The notes: generated from the sequence alone by a model not told the origin. Counted from the first letter of the stretch, positions 40,195 through 50,811 are shown. The stretch is DNA of 64,000 nt from Macrosoma leucophasiata (GCA_036365455.1 JAWQUS010000022.1:6572001-6636000), one strand, 5' to 3'. Translations and numbers: made by a program.

Positions 40195-41731
40195 ATTTAT
40201 TTATTTAAACTTTAATGCACATAATAAATGTACATAAGGCGGACTTAATGCCTAGTGGCATTCTCTACCAGCCAACCTTAGGGCTAAATAAAGCTGTCGA
40301 AGAGGTGCAATAACAAAAGATAGTAACTTGCTATCGAAAACAAAAAACAAATCTGGTTGACAATATTAATTATTAAATAATAATACTTACTATAAGAAAT
40401 AATATATAGCTACATACATTTTGTTAGTATATGAATATATATTATATATAGATACGTAAATAAATAAGTATATAATACTAGAAAATATAATAATATATAA
40501 AAATTTAGTAAATATAAATAGATAGATAAATCGATACAGATGAAAAAATAATTTAACTGTTTAGACCTGGGAAGCTAAAAAATACTCTTTCAATCGACGT
40601 TTAAAGGAGAACTTACTCGGAGCTTTCTTGATATCAAGGGGAAGCGCGTTCCAGAGTTTGATTGCTGTTACAGCAAAGGAATGGGAATAAAAACCAGAGC
40701 GGTGTGAAGGCATTTTATATCTGAGGACTACGGAAGAGCGAAGATTGAGATTATGCAAATCGCCAAGGATTTGGAAGTTAAACTTAAGATAATTAGGTGC
40801 ACAAGGATCGTTACAGATATTGTAAAACATGCAGATAATCCGAATTGATCTTCTTTCGCGAATAGGCAGCCACTTAAGCCGAGAACGGAAATGTGAAATA
40901 TGGTCATACTTACGTAAGCCGAAAATGTATCGTGTGCAATTGTTAAGAATCCGATCCATTTTGTTAAGAAGATTTTCAGATAAATCAGAGCAACAAACAT
41001 CCGCATAGTCAATAATGGGTAACACAAGTGACTGAAGTAAGAGAATCTTTAATCTGGTAGGTAGAAAGTGCTTAAATCGGTAAAGAGAGCGCAGTATTAT
41101 TATGACTCTTTGATTTATTTCGCAGACATGATTATTCCAACTTAATGTTGTATCGATAGTTAAACCTAAATCTTTAACGTGAGACGAAAACGGAATGATA
41201 TTGTTATTATAAGTGATTGGGGTCAGAATATCGAAATTTAAAGCATTAATGTAATATGAACTACCCAATACAATAGCTTGAGATTTTCTGGCGTTGACCA
41301 TAACGCCAAAGCTTTTAGACCACGCAGAAATTACTTCAAGATCTCTGTTTAGAGAAGATATGGCATGATTAATATTATCCAAATCGGCTTGAAAATATAG
41401 CTGCAAGTCATCGGCATATAAATGATAAGAGCATTTGAGGTTATTTACGATGGAGTTTATGAAAATTGAAAATAAAAGTGGAGGAAGTATACCGCCTTGC
41501 GGAACACCAGAGGTCAGCACCACTCAGAGATATCGTTATTGACCTTGACAGCCTGTTGGCGACCGCGAAGATAAGAAGAGAACCAACTCTGTTCCACTGA
41601 CGAGATCCCACTACGTGAAAGGATTGCACAGACAATATGTTGGCTGACAGAATTAAAAGCATTAGAAAAATCAAGTAAAACTAACACTGTCAACTTCGAA
41701 TTATCCATGCCTATCCGCGCGTCTTCCGTGA
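40195..41731 (-). mobile_element. 5'-truncated LINE with (AAAT)n tail
   Basis: Minus strand. Begins in the RT domain near 41731 and ends with GGCATTAAGTCCGCCTTATG and an ATAAATAAATAA tail near 40195. The same tail occurs as a short fragment at 51901-52005. Confidence 0.85.
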
Positions 41732-41741
41732 TTTTAAGCAA
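40561..41741 (-). pseudogene. LINE reverse transcriptase, C-terminal half, one frameshift
   Basis: The upstream frame gives VLVLLDFSNAFNSVSQHI (41741-41514). After a shift, the frame 41523-40561 gives SGVPQGGILPPLLFSIFINS, catalytic HLYADDLQLY (YADD), VKDLGLTIDTTLSWNNHV, LPIIDYADVCCSDL and a C-terminal SFAVTAIKLWNALPLDIK. These are RT blocks A to E plus thumb of a jockey/CR1-like element. The endonuclease and ORF1 are missing. Only one frame break, so it is fairly young. Confidence 0.85.
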
Positions 41742-41826
41742 AGCAGTCGTTGTACTGACTGCTTTGCTTAAAACTGTACTGATGCGGAGTCAGTGACGGA
41801 TATATTATCCGTCACTGACTCCGCAT
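41732..41826. repeat. Two adjacent perfect hairpins
   Basis: Hairpin 1: arms 41732-41748 and 41757-41773 (17 bp, 8-nt loop). Hairpin 2: arms 41782-41802 and 41806-41826 (21 bp, 3-nt loop), containing GGAGTCAGTGACGG. They lie exactly at the 5' truncation of the LINE; hairpin 1's left arm is LINE coding sequence. Confidence 0.9.
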
Positions 41827-41865
41827 GCTTCATGAAAAGCTAGCATATTTGTATATTTTTTATGT

Positions 41866-41974
41866 TATGGAAGTGATAACCAAGCATGCAATTCACATTG
41901 ATGTTAAGTGATGACTGCAGCCGTATAGACACTGACACAAAGGCGAAGATTAAAATGCAGAATGCATAGGTCTT
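41866..41974 (-). repeat. SINE-A tail fragment
   Basis: TATGGAAGTGATAACCAAGC to GATTAAAATGCAGAATGC on the minus strand. Confidence 0.75.
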
Positions 41975-42053
41975 CCTGGGCCTCTGCAACCATCCACATT
42001 CGCATTGTATATCTGTTTAGTCATTCGCTCATTCGATATTCTTTCTATATTCA
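41975..42053 (-). mobile_element. Fragment of the LINE at 46.6 kb
   Basis: The reverse complement matches 46856-46935 (GTCGAATGAGCGAATGACT, ATATACAATGCGAATG) almost exactly. Confidence 0.8.
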
Positions 42054-42100
42054 AAGCATTCTATAGCTAAGACGTATCTAATGTACATTTATGAATAAGG
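42052..42100. repeat. Half copy of the ACCCCCTTATTC MITE
   Basis: AAAGCATTCTATAGCTAAG and CATTTATGAATAAGGGG match the right half of 19292-19434. Confidence 0.7.
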
Positions 42101-42295
42101 GGTTATGTCTGCCGTCTACAGTGGTTACTATACGAAAATAAATTTAGTAGCGTTAATATTTCACCAATTCACACACTCTGACGTCACAATACCGTCTACG
42201 TCAGCGTATTGTGACGTAAAATTAACATGTGATGGCGGAATTGATGAAATAATTAGCAGAATCAGAAGTGAAATGTTCCGAATAAGTATACCTTA

Positions 42296-42577
42296 CTGTT
42301 GGTAGAGCTCCAGTGACGGAGCTCGCGGGCGTAGGCACCACCGTATTACGTATTATACTTGCCGCTAAATGGTAATGTTCAGCACTATCGTGTTCCGGTC
42401 AGGTGGTAATGTACGGCCCAGTAATTTCCGGCACAGAGGCATAACACCTTAGGCCTCAGGAGTGGTAACGCATCTGCATTTTGATCTTGGTCTTTTTGTG
42501 GGTGTCTATAGGGTGAGTCATCACTTAACATCAATGTGAACTGCGTGCTTGTTTGCCACTTCCATAACATAAAAAAA
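42296..42577 (+). repeat. SINE-A, full length
   Basis: GTTGGTAGAGCTCCAGTGAC to GCCACTTCCATAACATAAAA. Confidence 0.85.
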
Positions 42578-42967
42578 CTGTACTCATGAAATTTTTAAAG
42601 GTTGTACATATACGTGTGAATTGCACTTAAGTTTTTTTTTTTTTCAATTTCAATAACTGGGCTTTAAGTATACATAAGCTAATTAAGGACGAATTACTAT
42701 CGAATCGTGTGTATATTTGAGTATGTACAGGTGCTTCTGTCTCTTCAGGGAAATGCTATCGTAAAACTACGTCCGTAAGACACGTCATTATAGCAATTTA
42801 ATATTCCATCGTCAATCGATCACTATCTATGGATACGACGTCATAGAGACACACTTGTCAATATTTTAGTGTACCAAGTGTGTGTGTGTGTGTGTGTTTT
42901 GTGTGTGTGTGCTTTAATTACGCCATAAATGTGCCCATTGATTTATGTTGAGGGGTTTTGTGCCTTG
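42578..42967. other. Unassigned DNA with a (GT)n microsatellite
   Basis: A GT-repeat run lies at about 42879-42913 with one TTTT interruption. No gene recognised. Confidence 0.5.
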
Positions 42968-43195
42968 AAGACTTATTACACGGCACGGTATTCAGGGTAC
43001 GATAGCAAGGGTCAGGGTAGTGTAATAACATTTAGGGAGATAGGGCCCTAATTAGGGCGACCGGGGCGGCTCGTGTATTTGTACTGTGATTGTGTTAGGG
43101 CGCTGTCGATCGGTTAGTGTAATAAGCGGCAACCCGGCGCGAGGCCACGCCCACCCTTTCTGCCGGACCCTGAATACCTTGTCGTGTAATAGCCT
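42968..43195. mobile_element. Palindromic-ended MITE (ATTACACG family), second copy
   Basis: ATTACACGGCACGGTATTC at left and GAATACCTTGTCGTGTAAT at right. Interior matches 4890-5118 in inverse orientation. Confidence 0.8.
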
Positions 43196-43416
43196 TTTTG
43201 ATTTGATTTTTAAGCAATCTATAGCTGACTCGATTGTTGTTCTTCGTGATTTTAACTCATCCTGTCCTACAATTGGATTAGCTAAGGGTTCAGAGGGCCA
43301 CTCTGAGGAATACAAAATGGATGGTCCTTTGAACCACCGAGAGCCAGGAGTGAGCGAATCACGAGAGATACGCGTAGCATCATCTGCCACATTTACAACG
43401 CCTGGAACCCAGCGTA

Positions 43417-43634
43417 CAAGCATGCAGTTCACATTAATGTTAAGTGATGACTGCAGCCTATAGACACTTACACAAAGACTGAGGCCACTCCTCTGTGCCG
43501 GAAATTACAGGGCCGTACATTACCACCTGACCGGAACACGATAGTGCTGAACACTACCATTTGGCAGCAGTATATTAGGTAATGCGGGGGTGCCTACGCC
43601 CGCGAGCTCCGTCACTGGAGCTCTACTACCAGTA
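43417..43634 (-). repeat. SINE-A, minus, small internal deletion
   Basis: ACAAGCATGCAGTTCACATT to GGAGCTCTACTACCAGTA; the GTCAAAATGCAGATGCG part is missing. Confidence 0.85.
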
Positions 43635-43767
43635 CTCATTAATATATTTTATGATATTTCAAACATTTCGCTCACACGGTTGGCAATGTTTTCAACTTAA
43701 TATACAGGTCTGATCGAGATCTTTGACGTCGGGACGAGCCGACCGCCCAAGTCTTTTTTCAATGTTT

Positions 43768-43892
43768 TGAAAGTGGCAAGCGAGCATGCATGTTACTGCA
43801 CTTAACATCAGTGTTTCACATTGATGTTAAGTGATGACTACAAGCTATAGACACTAACACAAAGACCAGAAGCGAAATGTAGATGCGTTGAG
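43768..43892 (-). repeat. SINE-A tail fragment
   Basis: GAAAGTGGCAAGCGAGCATG to GTAGATGCGTTGAGAGC. A ~25-nt ATCAGTGTTTCACATTGATG inner duplication is visible. Confidence 0.7.
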
Positions 43893-44095
43893 AGCTAAGG
43901 TCTCAAGGGTGGCCTTGAGACCTTAGCTCCCTACCGCACGGTTAGGAGCGGGTTAGCCGCGCGGAAATTCGCTTTTACAGTTTAATATTCAACCGCCTGT
44001 AATGTTATTGTACGCACTATATATAAGGCGATTGCATAATAAATTGAAAAATCGGTAAGCCGCGCGGCTACCCGCTCCCGCGGCTAACCGCTAGT
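43893..44095. mobile_element. MITE-like element with GCGGGT.AGCCGCGCGG ends
   Basis: TTAGGAGCGGGTTAGCCGCG near 43940 and, inverted, CGCGGCTACCCGCTCCC near 44062, around an AT-rich core. Just upstream AAGGTCTCAAGG.. forms a short GGTCTCAAGG/CCTTGAGACC hairpin. Ends are approximate. Confidence 0.55.
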
Positions 44096-44116
44096 GCGTT
44101 AGCGCGCTAAGTTGTT

Positions 44117-45256
44117 ATGTCTCGTGAGAGTTATAATAATAATCTTTGGCCGCCTGAAAAAAGTACTAAAATCTTTGGCCGCCTGAAAAAAGTCCTAAAA
44201 ATCCCTAGACAGGAAAGTCCGCTCTCTACTTATATCATGAGGTTGTACATCCCACGGAGATGTGGGGGTCGAGGTTATCTGAATGCTCAATCCCTACATA
44301 ACCATGAGGTGTGCAGCCTCAGAGAATTCTTCCTGGCCGCCAAAGGTGGGATGCATCAGGATATGGTGGCGGTCGATAGCGGACTCACCCCTCTGTCGCT
44401 GGCTAAACAGAACTGTCGCAAACCTGTGGTTCTCACGACCAGCGACCGCAGGAATGTATGGCAAGGCAAGGAGCTGCGTGGACGATTTTACCGGGCCCTT
44501 CGTGGGCCAGATGTAGACTTTCAAGCATCCGTAGCCTGGCTACGATTCGGGGACCTATTCGGGGAAACTGAAGGTTTTGTCTGTGCAATTATGGACGAAG
44601 TGGTGATGACCAATAACTACCGGAAATTTATCCTGAGAGATGGCACGGTCGACATATGACGGGCATGCCACCGGCCGGGCGAATCTCTCAGACATATTGT
44701 GTCTGGCTGTTCGAGTCTTGCCAACGGCGAATACTTACACAGACATAACTAAGTAGCCAGGATTATACACCAGCAACTTGCCCTGAAATACAACCACATC
44801 CCTGAAATAACACAACAGGCCACGGAGGTGCCGTACTACAGGTATGCACCCGACCCAGTGCTTGAAAATGGCCATGTCACAATGTATTGGGATAGATCTA
44901 TCATCACTGACAGGACTATTGTAGCCAATAAGCCTGATATAGTGGTGATAGATCGATTGGAGCGCCGTGCAACGATTGTTGATATTACCGTCCCTCATGA
45001 TGGGAACCTCGTGAAGGCTGAAAAGGATAAACAAATAAAATACCTTGACTTATCCCACGAGGTTGTCGCCATGTGGGATGTGGATTCGGCTGTCATTGTA
45101 CCGGTAGTCGTCACGGCTAAAGGACTCGTAGCGAAGAGCCTCGACCAACACCTCAAGAGGCTCTCGCTGGGAAATTGGGTCAAGGGCTTGGTGCAGAAGG
45201 CAGTTCTTCTTGACACGGCACTTATTGTGAGGAGGTTCCTCTCCCTAAGCCCCTAA
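44117..45256 (+). pseudogene. C-terminal part of a restriction-like-endonuclease LINE (R2/R4-like), two stops
   Basis: A single reading frame from 44117 to 45256, interrupted only by TGA at 44657-44659 and TAA at 44750-44752. The first part has LYIPRRCGGRGYLNAQSLHN, a zinc-knuckle-like ACHRPGESLRHIVSGC (first Cys replaced by the TGA), then YYRYAPDPVLENG, PDIVVIDRLERRATIVDIT and EKDKQIKY. The PD..D/E-x-K-like pattern in that last part is the restriction-like endonuclease of site-specific or R4-type LINEs, which nicks the target DNA. RT is absent, so the copy is 5' truncated. Subclade is uncertain. Downstream to about 45400 is AT-rich 3' sequence. Confidence 0.75.
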
Positions 45257-45837
45257 CCACCGGCAGCTAGGACCCTGCTCCCGCTACCGGCGGAACCCAT
45301 TTTGTATGTTTTTATATATGTATGTTTTTTTTTAATACACATGTATGTAAAAATATAGAAAATGTGTAAAAAGCTGAACAAATGAGAATAATAATAAACA
45401 CCTCTCGACACCCCTAGCCTCTCTCAAGTGTTGCCCTGCGTCGACCATCGGCTTGGCTGTTTGGGGGGCCCACCAAGGAGAGGCGAGTCACCACCTGCCT
45501 AAAGTAGGATTCGATAATGTGAGATGTTGAATATAGGCAGGTGCCGGATCTCACTCCATAGGCCCAGCCAGCTAGTCCCCCCAGTTCACCCACATAGCCC
45601 AAAGTTTGGCGAATCACTTATCATTACAATAGCCCCATTATATTCTGCGGGGTCTGTCTGTGCCTGTATTAACTATTGATGCAATCAGAGAGAGGTCCCG
45701 CCGAATATAACCCATTACAAAATAGATCAAAATTCTCGAAAGGGCCTCAACGTGTTGGACTTCTAATGTCCCCGCGCAAGCCTGACAAAGGCCCGGGGTT
45801 CAAATTGGACCCCGTGCTGAAGAGAGAAATAATAATA
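45257..45837. other. LINE 3' flank and unassigned DNA
   Basis: 45300-45400 is AT-rich with repeated TGTATGTTTTT. 45405-45660 is GC-richer without a recognisable frame; probably an old repeat. Confidence 0.4.
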
Positions 45838-46016
45838 ATACTGGCAACCCATTATACCTACCACTGCTGGGCACGAGTCTCTCCCCTTTTTGGGGGGAGG
45901 CCTGGAGCTTACTCCACCACGCTGCTCCAATGCGGGTTGGTGGAGATACTGTTTAGTGGCCAACCCGCTGTCGGATGTTTTCAAACCGCCCATAAGGCCT
46001 CCGACAAGGTTTAGAC
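45838..46016 (-). repeat. 5S-SINE body fragment without 5S head
   Basis: TGGCAACCCATTATACCTACC to GGCCTCCGACAAGGTTTAGAC matches 3431-3600 on the minus strand. The 5S-like part is missing, a 5'-truncated insertion. Confidence 0.75.
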
Positions 46017-46184
46017 TGCTATCTGGGAAAAAATTATTTTTAAGATTCAAATTTTAAATTATGAATCTTAAAAAGTCTAAGAACAAAAATTGTTGTTGGG
46101 GTTGATGTAGAGGCTGCCTGCAAGAGATGATTCGTAAAATTCATGTAAAAATGTTTTCAAGTTTATATTTAGGTCTAATTAAGG

Positions 46185-46603
46185 TTTAAGGTTAAGGCGG
46201 CCAACCGTCCCGGATTCTGCGGGACCGTCCCGTAATGCTGGATGTAATCCCGCTTTGCAAGAATTAACAAAATAATCCCGCAAAACGTTGAATACGTCCC
46301 GCAAGTCCCGCATTCGATGCATTGACGTACCTACCATGGCTATTTTTTTCAAGCTATTTCACAGTCACACACACATATAAAACATACACTCTACACTACA
46401 CCCACACACGCATGCAAACAACAGGTTTGCGTGTGTGTATGTGATCGCTTTGTTCCATATAGACTAAGTTTGTCAGTTTTGTGGTTTTATGTAATTTTGG
46501 TACGTATACTGACAAAACTTCATACTTAGCATTCACCATACCCTATCTATCCACAGAAAGTCCCGCATGCTATTTTCAGAAAGTTGGCCGCCTTATTTAA
46601 GGT
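46185..46603. mobile_element. 403-bp hAT-like element with 13-bp TIRs and 8-bp TSD
   Basis: TTTAAGGT at 46185-46192 and 46596-46603 flanks TAAGGCGGCCAAC (46193-46205) and its exact reverse complement (46583-46595). The subterminal regions repeat TCCCG many times (CCGTCCCG, AATCCCGC, AGTCCCGC), plausible transposase binding sites. No ORF. Confidence 0.9.
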
Positions 46604-47128
46604 CGAGCCAGCGAGCTCGACTAGCCGTACATAATGCTGCACTTACTCCAACGCTTTTATATGGAAGCGAGAGCTGGGTATGCAGGAAAGAGCATGAAAG
46701 TAAATTAAACGCGGTCGAGATGAGATCTTTGCGCAAGATCTGCGGTGTATCACTCACCGATCGCGTTCGTAATGAAGATGTAAGAAAGAGGCTTTTTGTG
46801 AATGATAGTATCGGTGTAAAAATGAAAAAGGCATGCTCCGATGGTTCGGGCATATAGAAAGAATGTCGAATGAGCGAATGACTAAACAGATATACAATGC
46901 GAATGAGGATGGATGCAGAGGCCCAGGGAGACCAAGACTGACCTACCATGACCAAATAGGTCGAGTTCTGTCTGATGGTGGGGTCAAGTCTTAGGAATCG
47001 GCGTGCATGTATGAAGAGAATGAAGGTAGACGAGGCACGAGAGGTTTGTCAGGACTGGGATATCTGGCGCTCTACACTCTCTACCTACCCCGTTAGGGAC
47101 CTGGCGTGAAGATACATACATACATACA
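46604..47128 (+). pseudogene. LINE C-terminal fragment with (CATA)n tail
   Basis: The frame 46567-46857 gives LTPTLLYGSESWVCRKEHE, LNAVEMRSLRKICGVSLTDR and VRNEDVRKRL, the typical post-RT region of RTE/R1-like elements. It continues after a frameshift with LRWFGHIERM and GPGRPRL. It ends in TAGGGACCTGGCGTGAAG and ATACATACATACAT. A tail-only copy is at 50812-50913 and an internal fragment at 41975-42053. Confidence 0.8.
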
Positions 47129-47348
47129 TTTGACGACCCGGTTAGTCCAGCGGTGCGAAACCACCGTTTGATTCGAAGGGTCGGGGGTTCGATCCCCGCA
47201 CCGGAACAAATATTTGTATGGCCTACAGACGTTTGTTTCGGGTCTGGGTGTTTGTGTATGTGTTGTATGTGTACAACGGCACCCACGACACAGGTTTATA
47301 CCTACTGTGGGGCTGTGAGTGTAAGCGTATTTTATTATTTATTTATTA
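47129..47348 (+). repeat. tRNA-head SINE (family B), best copy
   Basis: GACGACCCGGTTAGTCCAGC (box A region), GGGGGTTCGATCCCCGC (box B), body GTTTCGGGTCTGGGTGT, end GGGGCTGTGAGTGTAAGCG and TATTTTATTATTTATTTATT. It sits directly after the LINE's CATA tail. Confidence 0.85.
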
Positions 47349-47539
47349 TACATAATTAAGGTTTTTGGAGCCCACAGCCCACGAGTAAAGAATTCTTCCA
47401 CTAGTGCAGACAGATTAGGGATCACTTTACGGTATGTGGTAAGTACCTACCTAGCCTATATCATTCAGTGAAGATGCAGCTTTTTAATGGTGAAAGAATT
47501 CTTGATCGCTCCAGTAGTTTTTGTGTGAAAACGTTACAA

Positions 47540-47962
47540 ACTAAAGATGTGTAGGTCCGCATGGATACGGATCCACGGACCCGCATCACTTGCCTACCGT
47601 ATGGATCTACATCCGACTAAAACTCTGATACCGGTCCGACAGTTCCAGCCCGAATGTACCGGTCGAATCCGAAAGAGCGGACTTGTATCGCGCATGGATC
47701 TACATCCAAGTTTTTCGATGCAGGATCCGAACAGTACCGTGTCCGTGTCAACGTGTCTTGGTCGGTTCGGACCTAAAACAACTATAATCCGAACCGACCA
47801 AGACACGCTGACCTATGATCGTATACATTTAGCATACAGTACGCGGCTTGTAACTTGGCTGCGGTCGGTACTGTTCGGATCTGGATCTGGACCTGCATCG
47901 CGCATGGATCTACATCATTAATTTATGTAGATCCAATGGAATACGGTCATAGGTCAGCGTTG
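47540..47962. repeat. Nested inverted-repeat, GGATC-rich element
   Basis: Perfect arms CGTGTCTTGGTCGGTTCGGA (47752-47771) with 47788-47807; outer near-perfect arms 47805-47824 with 47941-47960; and CGGATCCGAACAGTACCG-type pairing of 47724-47740 with 47869-47885. TCGCGCATGGATCTACATC occurs twice in direct order (47688, 47897). No coding motif. Class unknown. Confidence 0.7.
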
Positions 47963-48039
47963 CCGTTTTTGTTTGCGAAGCAGGTTTTGTTTGCAAACTT
48001 TTATGGTTTTGTTTGCTATTTTGATTTTTTTTTTAATTT

Positions 48040-48297
48040 AATGGCAGTGGCAATCAATCGTGCAGTTCACATTGGTGTCAAGTGATGACTGCAGCCTATA
48101 GACACCCACTTAATGCAGATGCGTTACCACTCCTGAGGCCTAAGGTGTTATGTTTCTGTGCCGGAAATTACAGGGCCGTACATTCCCACCTGACCGGAAC
48201 ACGATAGCGCTGAACACTACCATTTAGCGGCAAGTATATTAGGTAATGCGGTAGTGCCTACGCCTGCGAGCTAGGTCACTGGAACTCTACCACCAGT
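48040..48297 (-). repeat. SINE-A, near full length
   Basis: AATGGCAGTGGCAATCAATC to GGAACTCTACCACCAGTA. It lies where the rest of the second Harbinger ORF would be expected. Confidence 0.85.
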
Positions 48298-48389
48298 AAT
48301 AAAAAAATAATAAAAATTTTGATTAGTATTTGGTTTTACTAATATACAACAAATACAACACATTTGTTTTAGCAAAATGATTTGGCAAA

Positions 48390-48528
48390 ACATAGGAACT
48401 AAATTCTTGCTGATATGCTACAAGCAGAGCATGAAGTCATAATGAAAAATACAAGTAAAGCCCATGAATGGGCAAGAAAAGAACATGGACTGGGTTTAAA
48501 AGATATAAAACTCAGAATTAGAAATTAA
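48390..48528 (+). pseudogene. C-terminal remnant of a possible Harbinger partner protein (Myb/SANT type)
   Basis: One frame reads ILADMLQAEHEVIMKNTSKA and then HEWARKEHGLGLKDIKLRIR before TAA at about 48526. Harbinger elements carry a second, convergently transcribed gene for a Myb-like protein that helps import the transposase and bind DNA; its end is often Glu/Lys/His-rich like this. The upstream part is missing, cut off by ~50 bp of AT-rich DNA and SINE-A. The identification is an inference from position and composition. Confidence 0.4.
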
Positions 48529-48596
48529 GATTTAGAAAATGAAATTTTACCTATGAAAATAAATAAAAAAGATTCAAACATACACAATATGTTTAT

Positions 48597-49658
48597 TTAA
48601 AAATATGTTCTTATGAATGATTGCCTTGCAACCTGTCCAGTTTGATCTTGGATATCCTGTTGTGGTTGTTGCCGGAGTTGTCTAGGTATATTTTTCTCTA
48701 AATTTTCCCCCATTTTAATAGCAATATTGTGAAGAACCGCAAGTGCAACAATATAAAGTTTGGCATTTTGTAGAGACGCACTAAAGCCGTGAAGCAAACA
48801 GTGGAATCTTTGTTTCCATAGCTTGAAGCATCTCTCTACAGGGTTTCTAGTGAGGCTATGGCATTTGTTATATTCCTCTTCCTTGGAATTAATAGGATTC
48901 TGCACAGGTGTAAATAAAAAACTTGTTAGGCCGTAACCGGCATCACCTAACAATCGACCATGGAATTCTCCATTTTCAAATCTCTGCTGTATTTGACTTT
49001 CTCTAAATATTCGGGCGTCATGTGTGCTGCCTCTCCAATGGGCTGCAATGTCTCTAATCTGCAACTTAGAGTCGCATACAATTTGCACATTTATAGAATA
49101 AACACCTTTTCTATTCACATATTGAGAATTATCTCCGCCAACTTTTTTTATTTTAATGTGCGTGCAATCAATAGCACCTACCACGTCCCTAAAGCCACAA
49201 ATGCTACGGAAACCAGCCATTATTTCCTCCTCTTCTTCCAGCGTTCGTGGCATATAGATGAAGTCGGCTGATCGACTTGCCAGTGCGATGGCAACTCTTC
49301 GACATATATTGGTTACAGATTGCTGACTCATGCCGTGAATATCAGCTGCATCAACTTGAACTTCCTGTCGTGCCCATGTCCTCAGAGCTGTACAAACTTG
49401 AAGCTCTGCAGTGAAACCACCCTTGGTTCTCCACTGGATGTCCCTGCGAATTAACTCCACCACTTCCCTCACATATTTCTTAGTAAACCGATATTTACTT
49501 ATAAATTCATTGTCTTCTAATGAGAAGGGATCGTAGCGTACTTTGTAATGTTTTTTCTTTCTTGGTGGTTCCTCGCGGTCCAATTCATCAAACAAATCAA
49601 AATAACTTAAATAATCCATTTTCGAGCACTTACAACACAGACCAATATCAACTCGCAA
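48597..49658 (-). CDS. Harbinger (PIF-type) transposase, HARBI1-like, 353 aa
   Basis: An uninterrupted frame. The N-terminal ~90 residues hold a helix-rich DNA-binding region (YDPFSLEDNEFISKYRFTKK). The DDE_4 nuclease follows: VVGAIDCTHIKI (first D), WRGSTHDARIFRES and LLGDAGYGL (second D), NPVERCFKLWKQRF (E). Length equals typical HARBI1 proteins (about 340-360). The enzyme cuts and pastes Harbinger DNA, usually together with a Myb-like partner. That and the convergent remnant at 48390-48528 suggest an element copy. Intactness and lack of visible inverted ends leave open a domesticated HARBI1-like host gene. It is intronless. Confidence 0.9.
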   Translation of the reverse strand: MRVDIGLCCKCSKMDYLSYFDLFDELDREEPPRKKKHYKVRYDPFSLEDNEFISKYRFTKKYVREVVELIRRDIQWRTKGGFTAELQVCTALRTWARQEVQVDAADIHGMSQQSVTNICRRVAIALASRSADFIYMPRTLEEEEEIMAGFRSICGFRDVVGAIDCTHIKIKKVGGDNSQYVNRKGVYSINVQIVCDSKLQIRDIAAHWRGSTHDARIFRESQIQQRFENGEFHGRLLGDAGYGLTSFLFTPVQNPINSKEEEYNKCHSLTRNPVERCFKLWKQRFHCLLHGFSASLQNAKLYIVALAVLHNIAIKMGENLEKNIPRQLRQQPQQDIQDQTGQVARQSFIRTYF

Positions 49659-50811
49659 ACGAAAACTAAAACAATGATTAAAATTGTTTTTTTTTTTTTT
49701 ATGGCATCGCTATTACGCATATTGCCAGTGTCAAGTAAAACGATATTTCATATTTATGCAGCGTAAAAGTTAGTAAATAGTCATCAAGTATAATATGTAA
49801 GTATCAAGTATATAAGTTATCAAGTATAATATGTCAGTCAAGTGAGTTGCAATCAAGTTATTCGAATAAAGCGATGGCTACTTTACCAGAACATTTACAA
49901 TGTAGTTTTGGAGGCAACCTGAAAGGTCGTATTTTCGCACTGTTATTCTATTTCACTATACACGGGCACTGTAATAAACCTATATCAAACAAAATGCCAC
50001 CAATTTTATCCAATATAACTTAAAAATACACCAAGAAAGTGAAATAAAATAAGAGCACCATACGCCAAGGTTCCCGCCAAAACCTCAATTGTAGGTTATT
50101 TCCAAGACTAAAAAACAATAACAAATACAATTACAATATTATTTTTACATAATGGCATCGCCGTTAGGCATATTGTCAGTTGTTGCCAATATGAAGTAAA
50201 ACGATATTTCGTATTCATCTTAAGCAATCATAAGCAGCGTAAAAGTCAGAGTCATAGACTAATATAGTCAGAATCACAGACAACGTCTGTGGTCAGAATC
50301 AGTCGGTGAATCGGTCAATTATCAGTCAGTCAGTCGGTCAGAGTCACTGTCAGAGTCAGTAATTTGAGTAAAGCGATGGCTACTTAACCAGAACATTTAC
50401 AGTGAAGCTTTGGAGGAAACCTTAAAAGCTGTGTTTTCACACTGTTATTCTATTTCACTATACACGGGCACTGTAAAAAACCTGTATCAAACAAAAAAGC
50501 CATCAAATTTATTTAATATAAATCAAAAATACACCAAAAAAATTAAATAAAAAAAGTGCTCCACACGCTTCCATCAAGGTTCCCGCCAAAACCCTCAAAG
50601 TCTCAACACTCTCAAATAAAAAAATGTAGATATGTTTTTTTTTTTTTTTTTTTTATGTAAATCATATTTTCTTCTCTTGTCCCTTATATGATCGCAGTCA
50701 TTTCATATCCCTTCTTATTAAACTTGTTCCCTTTCCAACTAATATTCCTACTCTTCTTTCCTTGTCTAACCCTGAAGTTCTTAATGCTATTGTATATTAT
50801 GTACATTTAAA

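Noticed and set aside
42879..42913. The (GT)n run as a regulatory Z-DNA element
   Set aside because: A simple microsatellite with no nearby gene start; nothing in the sequence supports a function.
43052..43463. Overlapping 125-residue open frames on both strands
   Set aside because: They cover the ATTACACG MITE and SINE-A sequence and have no protein motif.
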